DNA of 64,000 nucleotides from Solirubrobacterales bacterium (lineage in GTDB: Bacteria > Actinomycetota > Thermoleophilia > Solirubrobacterales > Solirubrobacteraceae), in assembly GCA_003132505.1 (NCBI GenBank), contig PKXY01000033.1, forward strand, positions 66,847 through 130,846. The letters are read 5' to 3'. Positions 14,683 through 24,526 of this stretch are shown in pieces. Within the stretch, counting starts at the first letter, position 1. Every line of letters begins with the position of its first letter. The notes beneath the pieces were generated by a model. It had not been told where the DNA came from and ran no database searches. It saw nothing but the letters and a program-made list of their open reading frames with translations. Both the position numbers and the translations under genes were made by a program.

Positions 14683-16728
14683 CTACTCTTTCCCGCTGGG
14701 GGACAGGCCTCTCAAGCTGCCCCCCTCCCGCAGGTAGACTGGTATGCGTTCCAACGGCGCGTCTGCTGTCACCCAGCCGTTCTTCTTGACGGGCTCTTCC
14801 GTCCAGGCGTCCAGCCACGACGCTCCCTCTGGGAGGTAGACGTCACGTTCCCGCGCTCCTTGCGCCGTGACCGGGGCGACGAGCACATCTGGTCCAAGCA
14901 TGAACTGATCGCTCACGTTCCACGCCGGTTCCTCGCTCGGGAACTCCAAGAAGAGCGCGCGCATCGGGGGCAGCCCGGTTGCGCTGGCGGTTGCCATCTG
15001 GTCCATGACGTACGGACGGATCCGCTCGCGCAGAGCGAGCTGTGCGCGGATCAGCGCGTATGCCTCCTCGCCGAACGACCAGACTTCGTTGGGCGCCCCG
15101 GTCTGGTCCGAGCCGACGAGCGGGCCCGGCTGGCGGACGCCGTGGAGTCTGAAGAGCGGGCAGAACGCCCCGAACTGGAACCACCGCACGACGAGCTCTT
15201 GGAAGTACGCCGTCGTAGGGTCGCCTTTGCGGAACCCGCCGATGTCGGTCGTCCACCACGGGATCCCCGAGATCCCCATGTTGAGGCCGGCCGGAATCTG
15301 CGCGGCCAGGGCCTCGAAGGTGGAGTCGATGTCACCCGACCAAACCGCGGCCCCGTAGCGCTGGCTGCCCGCCCAGGCGGACCGACAGAGGAGGAGCACG
15401 TCGTCGTCGCCGCTCGCACGCAGTCCCTCGTAGAAGCCCCGAACATGCTCGCGCGGGTACACGCCCTGGACCTCGGAACCTTGGCCCATGAAGTACCGGG
15501 CGCCGTCAGGATTTTCGGCGAGGCCTTCCGGTTCGCAGGCATCGAGCCAGAACGCCCGCACGCCGTAGCGGCCATAGCCGTCGGTGACCTTCTCCCAGAC
15601 GTAGCGACGCGCCTCCGGGTTGGTCGCGTCGTAGAAGCGCAAGAAGGCATGACCCTCGTCGCGCTTGTCCCAGAGCGCGAGGTGGAGCGGCAAGCCCTCG
15701 CTGTTGCGCACCAGGAAGCCACGCCTGTCCATCTCCGCGTAGCCGTCGCTGTTGGGATTGACCGTCGGCCAGATCGAGACCATGAGCTCGATGCCGAGCT
15801 CTCGCAGCTCGTCCACCATCGCTTGGGGATCGGGCCACTCTGCGGGGTCGAACCTCCACTCGCCTTGACGCGTCCAGTGGAAGTAGTCGCAGGCGATCAC
15901 CGAGATGGGCAGCTCGCGGCGCTTGTACTCACGGGCAACCTCGAGCAGCTCGTCCTGGTTGCGGTAGCGCAGCTTCGACTGCCAGAAGCCGGCGGCCCAG
16001 TCCGGCAACATCGGGGGCAACCCAGTTGCCTTCGCATAGCGGCTGACGATGTCGGCCGGCGTGGGCCCGGTCGTCACGAAGTAGTCGATCTGTCGAGCCG
16101 CGTCGGCGGCCCATCGCGTGCGGTTGGCGCCAAGCTCGACGCGCCCCACTCCCGGCATGTTCCACAGGAGCCCGTAGCCACGGCTGGAAAGAGCGAACGG
16201 GACGCTCACCTCAGTGTTGCGGTGGACGAGATCGATGACGGCCCCCTTCTGATCGAGCAGGCCGTGCTGGTGCTGGCCGAGTCCGTAGAAGCGCTCCGCC
16301 GGATGGGCGCTGAACGTGACCTCGCACGCGAACAGGTCGCCTCCGGCTCGCCCGTACCGGCGCTGTGGAGGCGCCGTGAAATGTGGAGCGCTCTCGCCCA
16401 GCAGCTCCTCGCCGTCCACCCGAAGGAAGCGCACCAGGGGAGGAAACGCGGCGAACCGCTCCTCATGGTTGACGGACACCTCGACCACGAGATCGCCGTT
16501 GCGCAGGCGTGCTCGGTCATCGGAGATCTCGACCTTGGCATCAGTGACCGCGGCCTCGACCAGGGCGCTACCCGGCGTCTCCGTAATGGACGAAGCGAGC
16601 GTTGAGCGCACCCTGGCACCGCTGTCCCCCCACGCGTCCACCTGGAGGGTCTCGCCGCCCTGGAACACCGTGAAGCCGGTTTCGCTGCCGATGAAGGTTG
16701 CCAATCTCATGTCCTTGCTTTCGCTCAT
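14683..16728 (-). CDS. Glycoside hydrolase family 31 (alpha-xylosidase/alpha-glucosidase)
   Basis: This 681-residue GH31 enzyme starts at ATG 16728 (MSESKD, GAGGGA upstream). It has an N-terminal beta-sandwich, then the (beta/alpha)8 barrel. The nucleophile region is FWLDACEPEG, where the aspartate in WLDA is the expected nucleophile. The acid/base region is AVWSGDIDSTFE. Other family hallmarks are DYFHW, RFYDATNPEARRY and GMGxSGIPWW-like TTDIGG. The EPEG form after the nucleophile resembles alpha-xylosidases more than alpha-glucosidases. No signal peptide is seen, so it acts in the cytoplasm on imported oligosaccharides. It lies between the ATPase and permease genes of the operon. Confidence 0.88.
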   Translation of the reverse strand: MSESKDMRLATFIGSETGFTVFQGGETLQVDAWGDSGARVRSTLASSITETPGSALVEAAVTDAKVEISDDRARLRNGDLVVEVSVNHEERFAAFPPLVRFLRVDGEELLGESAPHFTAPPQRRYGRAGGDLFACEVTFSAHPAERFYGLGQHQHGLLDQKGAVIDLVHRNTEVSVPFALSSRGYGLLWNMPGVGRVELGANRTRWAADAARQIDYFVTTGPTPADIVSRYAKATGLPPMLPDWAAGFWQSKLRYRNQDELLEVAREYKRRELPISVIACDYFHWTRQGEWRFDPAEWPDPQAMVDELRELGIELMVSIWPTVNPNSDGYAEMDRRGFLVRNSEGLPLHLALWDKRDEGHAFLRFYDATNPEARRYVWEKVTDGYGRYGVRAFWLDACEPEGLAENPDGARYFMGQGSEVQGVYPREHVRGFYEGLRASGDDDVLLLCRSAWAGSQRYGAAVWSGDIDSTFEALAAQIPAGLNMGISGIPWWTTDIGGFRKGDPTTAYFQELVVRWFQFGAFCPLFRLHGVRQPGPLVGSDQTGAPNEVWSFGEEAYALIRAQLALRERIRPYVMDQMATASATGLPPMRALFLEFPSEEPAWNVSDQFMLGPDVLVAPVTAQGARERDVYLPEGASWLDAWTEEPVKKNGWVTADAPLERIPVYLREGGSLRGLSPSGKE

Positions 16729-16741
16729 CCGCGTCCCTCGT

Positions 16742-17968
<1,227 letters not shown>

Positions 17969-17980
17969 GGAGCCTCCTCG

Positions 17981-19858
17981 TCAGTCGGACTTGGGGAGCC
18001 AGACGCGCATCCCGCCCTGTCCCCGGTTTGCCCACGCGAAGTAAGGGACCGCGAGCAACGGTGCCTCTGCTCCGCGGCCGTTTCCCGGGAGCTCGCGTAG
18101 GTCGCCGTACTCGATCTGCTCCCAGCCGTCGAAATCACGAACGACCCCTGAGACCGACACGCCCGGCATGCCGCCGAGCGCGACCAGCGGACCACTGTCG
18201 GCGGGCGCGGCGTCCGCCGGGAGCGCGACATCCGCCAGATTGGCGCCGGCGGGAAGGTCGCCGCCCTCAAAGCAGTACACGATCGGCCCGCGCTCGAGCG
18301 CCAGGCAGCCGCGAACCGCGTCGATCCGCGGATTCGGCGCCGTCAGCCGCGGGGAGACGTCCATCTCCATGACGACTCGCTCGCCGGGACGCCACCGCCG
18401 CTTCAGGTCCGCGTATTCCGCCTCGACCGGCTGACCGTCGACGAGCGTGCCGCGCGCCCACCGGGGAACCCGGAGCGAGAGGGTCCACTCGGCGTCGCCG
18501 CACGCGACAATCTCGACCGTCACAGACCCCGACCACGGGTAACCGGTTTCGATTGAAAGCTCGACCGGGCCTGCGACGGGCGGAACGGCAGTGATCGTCG
18601 AGGTCGCGTACTGATGGATCTGGACACCATCGTCGCTGGTCGTCGCGAGGTAGTGGTGCACCGAGGCGAGCAGGCGCATGATGTTCGGCGGGCAGCAAGC
18701 CACAGGGTGCCAGTGGCGGCGCTGCTTGCCGTTTCGCGACTGCAGCGGGTTCGTGTAGAAGAACGATCCGCCGTCAAGCGAGAGCCCCGAAAGGAAGCCG
18801 TTGTAGAGCGTTCGCTCGAGCAGGTCGGCAAAGCGGCTCTCGCCCGTAACGAGCAGCAGCCGCCAGTTCCACATGATGCTGGCGACCGCCGCGCAGGTCT
18901 CGCAGTAGGCGCGGTCGGGAGGCAACTCGTACGGATCGCCGATCGCCTCGCCATCGTGACGTGAGCCGATGCCGCCCGTCAGATAGGTCTTCGTCAAGGC
19001 CAGCTCGTTCCATTGGCGCAGCGTCGACGCCAGCAGCGCCTCCTCTCCCGTCTCGGCGTAGAGGTCGGTGACGCCGGCCGCGAGGTAGAGAGCACGCACA
19101 GCATGGCCGCCGATCGAGCGCGCGCTGCGGACTGGCTCGGCGTCCTGGTAGTACAGGGGTTCGAAGCGACCACCCGCGAAGATCCCGTAACCGCGACGAG
19201 CCGTGAGCGTGTCCGCGAGCGAGAGATAGCGGCTCTCGCCCGTCTGTCGGTAAAGCTCGACGAGCGCAACCTCGATCTCCGGATGGCCGTCGATGCTCGA
19301 CTGCGTGTCGTTGCCGATGGTCTCGTCGATGAGGTCGGCGAAACGACTGGCGACGGTCAGGAGCGAGAGGTCGCCGGTAGCCCGGGCGAAGGCGACTCCG
19401 GCCTGGATCAGGTGCCCCGCGCAGTAGAGCTCGTGGCCCTCCTTCAGGTCGCTCCAGCGCCAAGCCGGATCGACGACCTGACACCAGCTGTTCAGGTACC
19501 CGTCGGCTTCCTGGGCGGCGGAGACGAGGTCGATCGACTCGCGGGCCAGCGCCTCGAGCTGCGGCGAGGGCTGGCGCGCGATCTCCCAAGCGAGCGCCTC
19601 GAGCCACTTGTATACGTCGGAGTCGCTGAAGACCATGCCGCGACGCTCGCCCGAGGCGCGTCCGGCCGCGATCCGCAGATTGTCGAGCGTCCCGGCGCGC
19701 TCCAGCTCTTCGGCACCGCGGAGCAGCGTGACCTCCCGGTTCACCCGCTGGCGCTCCGCGAGCAGCCCGTCGCGGATCACGACGTTGCGGCCGTCGAGCG
19801 GGCGGAGCCGCAGGTGAGCGGACGCCGTCGGCTCGACGCTCGAGCCGATTGTCTGCAT
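17981..19858 (-). CDS. Glycoside hydrolase family 127 (beta-L-arabinofuranosidase-like)
   Basis: The 625-residue protein matches the DUF1680/GH127 pattern. The metal and catalytic cysteines appear as YCETCAAVAS and HPVACCPPNIMRL, the ExC and CC pair that bind zinc and supply the cysteine nucleophile in BlHypBA1-type enzymes. The alpha/alpha barrel precedes a beta-sandwich with ETGYPWSGSV and RVPRWARG. It probably releases beta-L-arabinofuranose or a related sugar from imported oligosaccharides in the cytosol. ATG 19858 has GAGGAGGGG upstream. It is the first gene of the LacI-controlled operon and its start lies 51 bases from the nearest operator. Confidence 0.9.
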   Translation of the reverse strand: MQTIGSSVEPTASAHLRLRPLDGRNVVIRDGLLAERQRVNREVTLLRGAEELERAGTLDNLRIAAGRASGERRGMVFSDSDVYKWLEALAWEIARQPSPQLEALARESIDLVSAAQEADGYLNSWCQVVDPAWRWSDLKEGHELYCAGHLIQAGVAFARATGDLSLLTVASRFADLIDETIGNDTQSSIDGHPEIEVALVELYRQTGESRYLSLADTLTARRGYGIFAGGRFEPLYYQDAEPVRSARSIGGHAVRALYLAAGVTDLYAETGEEALLASTLRQWNELALTKTYLTGGIGSRHDGEAIGDPYELPPDRAYCETCAAVASIMWNWRLLLVTGESRFADLLERTLYNGFLSGLSLDGGSFFYTNPLQSRNGKQRRHWHPVACCPPNIMRLLASVHHYLATTSDDGVQIHQYATSTITAVPPVAGPVELSIETGYPWSGSVTVEIVACGDAEWTLSLRVPRWARGTLVDGQPVEAEYADLKRRWRPGERVVMEMDVSPRLTAPNPRIDAVRGCLALERGPIVYCFEGGDLPAGANLADVALPADAAPADSGPLVALGGMPGVSVSGVVRDFDGWEQIEYGDLRELPGNGRGAEAPLLAVPYFAWANRGQGGMRVWLPKSD

Positions 19859-19908
19859 GGATGTCACGCCGCAACCCCTCCTCAAGGTCAACGCGCCGCG
19901 CTTCCGCG

Positions 19909-19918
19909 GAAGCGCTTC
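19909..19918. promoter_or_regulatory. LacI-family operator, copy 1
   Basis: The perfect palindrome GAAGCGCTTC is centred about 55 bases upstream of the GH127 start. It is the first of three identical cores between GH127 and the lacI-type gene. Confidence 0.75.
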
Positions 19919-19952
19919 GACACTACCAGCTCCACCTACGGCTGTCCAGGTC

Positions 19953-19962
19953 GAAGCGCTTC
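19953..19962. promoter_or_regulatory. LacI-family operator, copy 2
   Basis: An identical GAAGCGCTTC core, 44 bases (about four helical turns) from copy 1, placing both on the same face of the DNA. Confidence 0.75.
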
Positions 19963-20117
19963 CGCCTAGCGCAGCGACGGGCTACTGGCAGGGCGTGCTC
20001 GCCGACAGTGAGAACCAAGCGGAGTGCGGCCCTCATTGGCCGTCTCCACTGACCGTAAGGCGCAGGCCTCGCGATCAACAACGGATCTCGTCGGTTCCCT
20101 GGCAAAGCAGAGTTGTC

Positions 20118-20127
20118 GAAGCGCTTC
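20118..20127. promoter_or_regulatory. LacI-family operator, copy 3
   Basis: A GAAGCGCTTC core extended to 12 bases (CGAAGCGCTTCG), about 52 bases upstream of the regulator start and 165 from copy 2. It is suited to autoregulation or looping. Confidence 0.75.
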
Positions 20128-20178
20128 GCGTAGAACGCGGGGTGCGGGCAGGGCCCAGCAGTGCGAGAATGCCCGCAA

Positions 20179-21258
20179 ATGGTGGATTCGAGGTCGGTGA
20201 CGATGGCACAGATCGCCGAACGGGCAGGCGTTGCGCTGAGCACCGTCTCGTACGTTTTGAGCGGCAAGCGCTCCGTCTCGCAGCAGATGCGCGAGCGCGT
20301 CCTCGCGGCGATCGAGGAGCTCGACTATCGGCCGCATGGTGCGGCCCGCGCGCTCGCCAGCGGTGCGTCGCATACGATCGCGCTCTTCCTGCCCTCGCCG
20401 CAATGGCATCTCGTGCCGATCCAGCAGACGTTCATCGCCGGAGCGACGCAGGCGACGAGCGCCAGCGATTACGCGCTGCTCCTCTCTACGGCGGCGACGG
20501 ACCCGGAGGCGATCACACAGCTGGTCGCGCAGGGCCGCGCGGATGGCGTCATCCTGATGGAGACGCTGCACGATGATCCTCGCGTCGAACGGCTCAGGTC
20601 GGCCGGGTATCCGTTCTCGCTGATTGGCAGGACGAATGACCTCACCGGGATCAGCTTTGTCGACATGGACTTCGGCGGCGCAATCGAGACGAGCCTTGCC
20701 CAACTGGCACGGCTTGGGCACACCTGCGTTGCGCTCTTCAATTTCGCCCCCGAGCTGCTCACCGCCGGCTACACCGCGGCGCTGATCGCGCGCGACGTCT
20801 TCGAGACGCGGGCGCCCGAGCTTGGCATCCGGCCCATCCACGTCACGTCGTCCCAGGCTCCGCGCGATGCATTCGCGGCCGCGAGTCGGCTGCTGTCCTC
20901 CGAACCGGAGTGCACGGCGGCGATCACGACCGGCTGGCAGTTCACCGGCCTTCTCGGCGCCCTTCGCGCCGCCGACCTCCGCGTCCCCGACGAGTTCTCG
21001 GTGGTATCGGTGATCGCCGCCGAGTTCGCCGAGATGCTGACCCCCGCACTGACTGGCGTGGACTGGCCCGCGTTCGAAGCGGGCCGCCTAGCCGCCGAGA
21101 TGCTGATCGACAAGCTCACGGGCAAGGAGACGGCCCCCCGTCAGCATCTCGTCGCGGCGGAGCTCGTCGTTCGCGAGTCGACTGGCCCAGCGCCGCGCGC
21201 GAAGCGCTCCACGACAAAGCGGCAGCGACGCCGCGCCGCCTTTCTCGGGGCAAGATAG
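20179..21258 (+). CDS. LacI family transcriptional regulator
   Basis: This 359-residue regulator has an N-terminal helix-turn-helix and hinge helix (MAQIAERAGVALSTVSYVLSG then RVLAAIEELDYRPHGAARAL). A periplasmic-binding-protein-like effector domain follows (LIGRTNDLTGISFVDMDFGG and SVVSVIAAEFAEMLTPALTGVDWP). I use ATG 20179; GTG 20161 is also in frame. It is divergent from the GH127/GH31/ABC operon. Three GAAGCGCTTC palindromes between them are its probable binding sites, so it likely represses both directions until an oligosaccharide or its product binds. Confidence 0.92.
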   Translation: MVDSRSVTMAQIAERAGVALSTVSYVLSGKRSVSQQMRERVLAAIEELDYRPHGAARALASGASHTIALFLPSPQWHLVPIQQTFIAGATQATSASDYALLLSTAATDPEAITQLVAQGRADGVILMETLHDDPRVERLRSAGYPFSLIGRTNDLTGISFVDMDFGGAIETSLAQLARLGHTCVALFNFAPELLTAGYTAALIARDVFETRAPELGIRPIHVTSSQAPRDAFAAASRLLSSEPECTAAITTGWQFTGLLGALRAADLRVPDEFSVVSVIAAEFAEMLTPALTGVDWPAFEAGRLAAEMLIDKLTGKETAPRQHLVAAELVVRESTGPAPRAKRSTTKRQRRRAAFLGAR

Positions 21259-21262
21259 GCTG

Positions 21263-21284
21263 GCGGTCCTGCGTGCAGGACCGC
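21263..21284 (+). terminator. Hairpin after the LacI-type regulator
   Basis: GCGGTCCTG and CAGGACCGC form a nine-base perfect stem with a four-base loop, starting four bases after the stop codon. No T-run follows. Confidence 0.6.
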
Positions 21285-21795
21285 GCCTTCGCCTCGCTGG
21301 GGGGCGGGCGATCCGCGATGCGCGTGGCGGTGGATATGACGACGGAACGCGGGCGGTGAGTCGAGTAGGTCGCCGCCAGCCGCTTGCCGAGCGGCTTCCC
21401 CGTCCGGCCGCGAGTAAATGCTCAGCGCTCGACGAGCACGGGTGTGCCGAGCGGGATCACGGCAGCCAGCCAGCCGATGTTCGGGTTGTCCGCGCCGCGC
21501 GAATCCCCGCGATCACCGCTCGAGCGCCGTGCGCCGACGGCCGCTGGGCCTGACAGGCGCGTTTGAGATCGTGAACGACGAGGCCACGCCTTCATCGCCA
21601 CGCGGTTGCCTCGACCCGTGAGCGGGGCAACCGCTAGGCTGTCCGCGGCCACACCGGCGAGGCCGAGCGCGAGGTAGTTGAGGTGGTGCCGCGTCTTCGC
21701 GGCACCAGGTAGGGCGGGGTCGATAGATGACGCGCACCGACCATCAAGGCTAGCGTTACACGCGGGCGAACGACCGCAAGCCGCCGTAACCCAGA
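21285..21795. other. Intergenic region, no gene supported
   Basis: About 510 bases before the first permease pair. All ORFs here are arginine-rich shadows without family patterns. The promoter of the permease pair is presumably in its right end, but I cannot point to it. Confidence 0.4.
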
Positions 21796-22656
21796 ATGCG
21801 ACCACGAAAGTCCGGCTACCTCTTCGTTGCTCCATACGTCGCGCTGCTCCTCGTCGTCGGGATCTATCCCGTCGGCTACGCGGCCAACCTGGCGCTGACG
21901 TCTTTCACCGGCCATTTCACCGGGCTGACTAACTTCATCAACTCTTATCACGACTACCAGTTCCTGCCGGCATTCGAGAATATTGGGAAGTTCCTGGCGA
22001 TCTGGCTCACCGCGCTGGTCGTTCTGGTGGTTGGTCTTTCGCTGGCGCTGCACTCATTGAACCGGCGTATCAGCGCCGCATTCCGCTTCATCTTCTACCT
22101 CCCGGCCGCGCTAGCCGGCTCTGCGAGCGTGATGCTGTGGCTGTTTGTGCTGCAGCCGGGCGACAGTCCGTGGAACGTCGTCTTGAGCTGGCTCGGGTAC
22201 AAGACGCTAGGCAACTCGCTCGCGCCCGGCAACCTGCCGGTGATCTTCGCGCTGATCGCGTTCTGGACGGGTGCCGGGGCCTGGATCGTCGTGATGCACG
22301 GCGCGCTCGCGACGATCCCTGACACGGTGCTCGAGGCCGCGACGCTCGACGGCGCCGGCTGGTGGCGAACCGCGGTCCATATCAAGCTGCCGTTGATCCA
22401 GAGGTGGATCGCCTACATGCTGATCGGTGCCTTCGCCGCGGGCACGCAGCTGTTCGTCGAGCCACAGCTCGTGAGCGAGGCCACGTCCGCGGCCTCAAAT
22501 CAAACGTGGTCACCAAATCAGCTCGCTGTCTTCCTGTCGTTTCATCTCGACAACTTCAACTACGCGGCGGCGATCTCGATCGACCTGCTCGTGGTGGCGT
22601 TGGTCTGCGCCGCCGTGATCCTGATGCACACGCGCCTGTTTCAGGTCGGCCACTGA
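21796..22656 (+). CDS. Sugar ABC transporter permease (UgpA type), paralogue A
   Basis: This 286-residue membrane protein has six helices (GYLFVAPYVALLLVVGIYPVGYAANLAL first). The EAA loop reads IPDTVLEAATLDGAGWWRTAVHIKLPL. It closely resembles the products of 24527-25516 and 30130-31074, for example in the GAGxWI, LFVEPQLVS and AAxSxDLLVV stretches. Its stop overlaps the ATG of the next permease (TGATG). No binding protein or ATPase gene is adjacent, so it must share those with another locus or be incomplete as a system. Confidence 0.9.
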   Translation: MRPRKSGYLFVAPYVALLLVVGIYPVGYAANLALTSFTGHFTGLTNFINSYHDYQFLPAFENIGKFLAIWLTALVVLVVGLSLALHSLNRRISAAFRFIFYLPAALAGSASVMLWLFVLQPGDSPWNVVLSWLGYKTLGNSLAPGNLPVIFALIAFWTGAGAWIVVMHGALATIPDTVLEAATLDGAGWWRTAVHIKLPLIQRWIAYMLIGAFAAGTQLFVEPQLVSEATSAASNQTWSPNQLAVFLSFHLDNFNYAAAISIDLLVVALVCAAVILMHTRLFQVGH

Positions 22657-23606
22657 TGCGACCTCGTGCCCGTCTGCTCGCACGGCGCTCCGCGGCGCCG
22701 CAGGCCGTCGCGTTCGTCGCGCTCGCGCTGGCCGCGGCGTTCTTTGTCGTGCCGATCGTCTGGATGGTGCTCCAATCGACCGACCTATCAACGCTGCCGA
22801 TGCTCCGGGGAACATTTTTTGGTGCACCGCCCACATTTTCTGTTCAACCATGGGCGTTCGGCTCGCTAACCCAGCTGGCATCGAACTGGGACGCGATCTT
22901 CTCCGGTCATTGGATCGGCGGCGAAACGCTCGTGTGGTTGGGCAACTCGACCTTCTACTCGACAGCTGGGGCTGCGATCGCTGTCGCGCTCTGCGTGCCC
23001 GCCGGCTATGCCCTCGCGACGCATACGTTCCCTGGCCGGCGGGCGATATTGATCGTCACGATGCTCGTGATGTTGATTCCGACCAACGCGCTCGTGCTGC
23101 CGCTGTTCCTCGAAGCGAACTCGGTGCACATGCTGACGAGTCCGCTCGCCGTGATCCTGCCCTACGGCCTTTTCCCGTTCGGCGTCTACCTCGCCTACCT
23201 CTACTTCAACACCGAGCGCTTCGATGTCCTGCTGCAGACGGCGCGCATCGATGGCTGCGACGAATGGCAGGCGTTCCGGCGCATCGCGCTGCCGCTCTCG
23301 CTGCCTGTCTCAGCATTGATCGTCTTCCTCGACTTCGTCGCGAGCTGGACGAACTTCTTCCTGCCGTGGGTCATGTACTGGTCGCTCAACACGACCGGCC
23401 GCTACCCGGTGGCTCTCGGCATCGCCCTGCAACTGTTCAACGGGCAGACCTTCGGCGGCTACCTCAAGGTCCTCCAACTGCACACATCCTCGCCACCAAG
23501 CGAGATTGCGCTCCTGCTCCTCGTGACGTGTGCTCCGGTGCTCGTCGTGTTCGTCTTGGCCCAGCGCTGGATCGGCTCGGGTCAGGTGCAGGGCATCTTC
23601 CGCTAG
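22656..23606 (+). CDS. Sugar ABC transporter permease (MalG type), paralogue A
   Basis: The 316-residue permease begins at ATG 22656, inside the upstream stop; the ORF-track start at 22362 is in another gene's territory. It has six helices and a larger than usual external loop after helix 1. The EAA loop is LLQTARIDGCDEWQAFRRIALPL and the C-terminus QRWIGSGQVQGIFR. It forms a heterodimer with the preceding permease. Its closest relatives in the window are the 25517-26524 and 29252-30130 products, which share NALVLPLFLEA-like and YGLFPFGVYLAYLYF stretches. Confidence 0.9.
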   Translation: MRPRARLLARRSAAPQAVAFVALALAAAFFVVPIVWMVLQSTDLSTLPMLRGTFFGAPPTFSVQPWAFGSLTQLASNWDAIFSGHWIGGETLVWLGNSTFYSTAGAAIAVALCVPAGYALATHTFPGRRAILIVTMLVMLIPTNALVLPLFLEANSVHMLTSPLAVILPYGLFPFGVYLAYLYFNTERFDVLLQTARIDGCDEWQAFRRIALPLSLPVSALIVFLDFVASWTNFFLPWVMYWSLNTTGRYPVALGIALQLFNGQTFGGYLKVLQLHTSSPPSEIALLLLVTCAPVLVVFVLAQRWIGSGQVQGIFR

Positions 23607-23638
23607 AGCGTCGAGGCTCTTCGCCGTACAACAGTTAG

Positions 23639-23740
23639 ATCGCCGCGACAGCTGCGCGCCACGGCGCCGCCGTGCTAACCGAGGACGCCGACTTCACCGC
23701 CTTCAGCTCGGTTCACGTCATCCGCGTCCGAAACGCGCGA
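23639..23740 (+). pseudogene. PIN-domain (VapC-like) C-terminal remnant
   Basis: After a stop codon at 23636 the plus frame reads IAATAARHGAAVLTEDADF then SSVHVIRV. This is the usual end of a PIN ribonuclease (D-x-hIAA-A...GA.hlT.D.DF, then a strand ending in a basic residue). The rest of the toxin and any antitoxin are missing and the following codons lose the pattern. The evidence is only about 28 residues, so this is a tentative call. Confidence 0.4.
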
Positions 23741-23787
23741 GGCGGGGCCGCGGGGCGCGCCGCTCCGTGTTCAGCGGCTTCGCGCGT

Positions 23788-24105
23788 TCAGGGGCAGGGC
23801 GCCCACCAGGTGCTGTGACCGCTGCACGGCATCAGGTAGCGAATCTGCACTGGCGGGAGGACAGCCCGAGCGGCGGTGGCGAGCGGTGGCCGTGTGGGGG
23901 CCGCTGGATGGTTCGCGCCGCCCGCGCCTCCGACGTTGAGGGCCAGGAGTACGACGACAAGCAGGAGGGCGATCGCGCCGATCTCGCGGTGGCGACGCTG
24001 CCGCGCCCGCGCGTCGTTGACGACGCCCGCCACCACTCCGATGCCGCCGGCCGCAACTCCCCCCAGAACCGCACGAGGCGCCAGGATGGCGATGCGCCGG
24101 ATCAT
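23788..24105 (-). CDS. Small membrane protein divergent from the GntR gene
   Basis: The 105-residue protein starts at ATG 24105, which lies inside the operator arm GCGCAATG. It has two hydrophobic segments (AVLGGVAAGGIGVVAGVV and IGAIALLLVVVLLALNVGG) with a basic loop between them, and a proline/alanine-rich tail with a few cysteines. YtrA-type GntR regulators are usually encoded with membrane or ABC proteins, and this gene probably is the regulated partner. The longer ORF-track version (start 24303) runs through the GntR gene and is rejected. The family is not recognised. Confidence 0.6.
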   Translation of the reverse strand: MIRRIAILAPRAVLGGVAAGGIGVVAGVVNDARARQRRHREIGAIALLLVVVLLALNVGGAGGANHPAAPTRPPLATAARAVLPPVQIRYLMPCSGHSTWWAPCP

Positions 24106-24129
24106 TGCGCTAATATGACTGGCGCAATG
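24103..24129. promoter_or_regulatory. Shared operator of the GntR/membrane-protein pair
   Basis: CATTGCGC and GCGCAATG form a perfect eight-base inverted repeat with an 11-base spacer holding TAATAT (24111-24116), a possible -10 box. Each arm contains the start codon of the gene transcribed away from it. Confidence 0.75.
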
Positions 24130-24474
24130 GCTCTTGTCAAGGTTACACGCGACGATCCCTCGCTCCTCCATGAGCAGGTCGCGGCGCAAATCCGCCTGGC
24201 GATCACCGACGGGGAAGCCAAGCCCGGCGAACGCCTCCCCCCCGCTCGCCACCTCGCTGCGGTCATGGGCGTGAACACTAACACCGTGTTGCGCGCGCTT
24301 CACCAGCTACGTGACGAGGGCCTGCTCGAGCTCGTCCAGGGCCGGGGCATCCGCGTGACCGGCACACCCGAGCGCAGCGCGGTTCTCACCCAGGTCGCAG
24401 CCTTGGTCGCACTCGGACAGAACAACGGCTACACCCGCGCCCAGTTGGCAAGCCTGATCCAGAGCGCGCAGTAG
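24127..24474 (+). CDS. GntR family transcriptional regulator (YtrA subfamily)
   Basis: The 115-residue protein is a winged helix-turn-helix with only a short C-terminal helical tail, the YtrA layout. The DNA-binding part reads LHEQVAAQIRLAITDGEAKPGERLPPARHLA then GVNTNTVLRALHQLRDEGLLEL. Two starts, ATG 24115 and ATG 24127, are in frame; the second sits in the operator arm and begins MALVKVTRDDPS, which suits the family. With a -10 box at 24111-24116 the transcript would be nearly leaderless. It probably represses itself and the divergent membrane-protein gene from the shared palindrome. Confidence 0.88.
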   Translation: MALVKVTRDDPSLLHEQVAAQIRLAITDGEAKPGERLPPARHLAAVMGVNTNTVLRALHQLRDEGLLELVQGRGIRVTGTPERSAVLTQVAALVALGQNNGYTRAQLASLIQSAQ

Positions 24475-24526
24475 CGCAGATGCTGCGCGCCGCCTCGTTG
24501 GGACGTCGCAGGGAAGCGACGGTTGA

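Noticed and set aside
14860-16605. 581-residue plus-strand ORF opposite GH31
   Set aside because: It has no domain pattern. The minus frame has complete GH31 catalytic motifs, so this is a frame shadow.
19900-20130. Insertion-sequence ends or attachment sites
   Set aside because: The repeated palindromes are better explained as LacI-type operators. They have no flanking duplication and no transposase is present.
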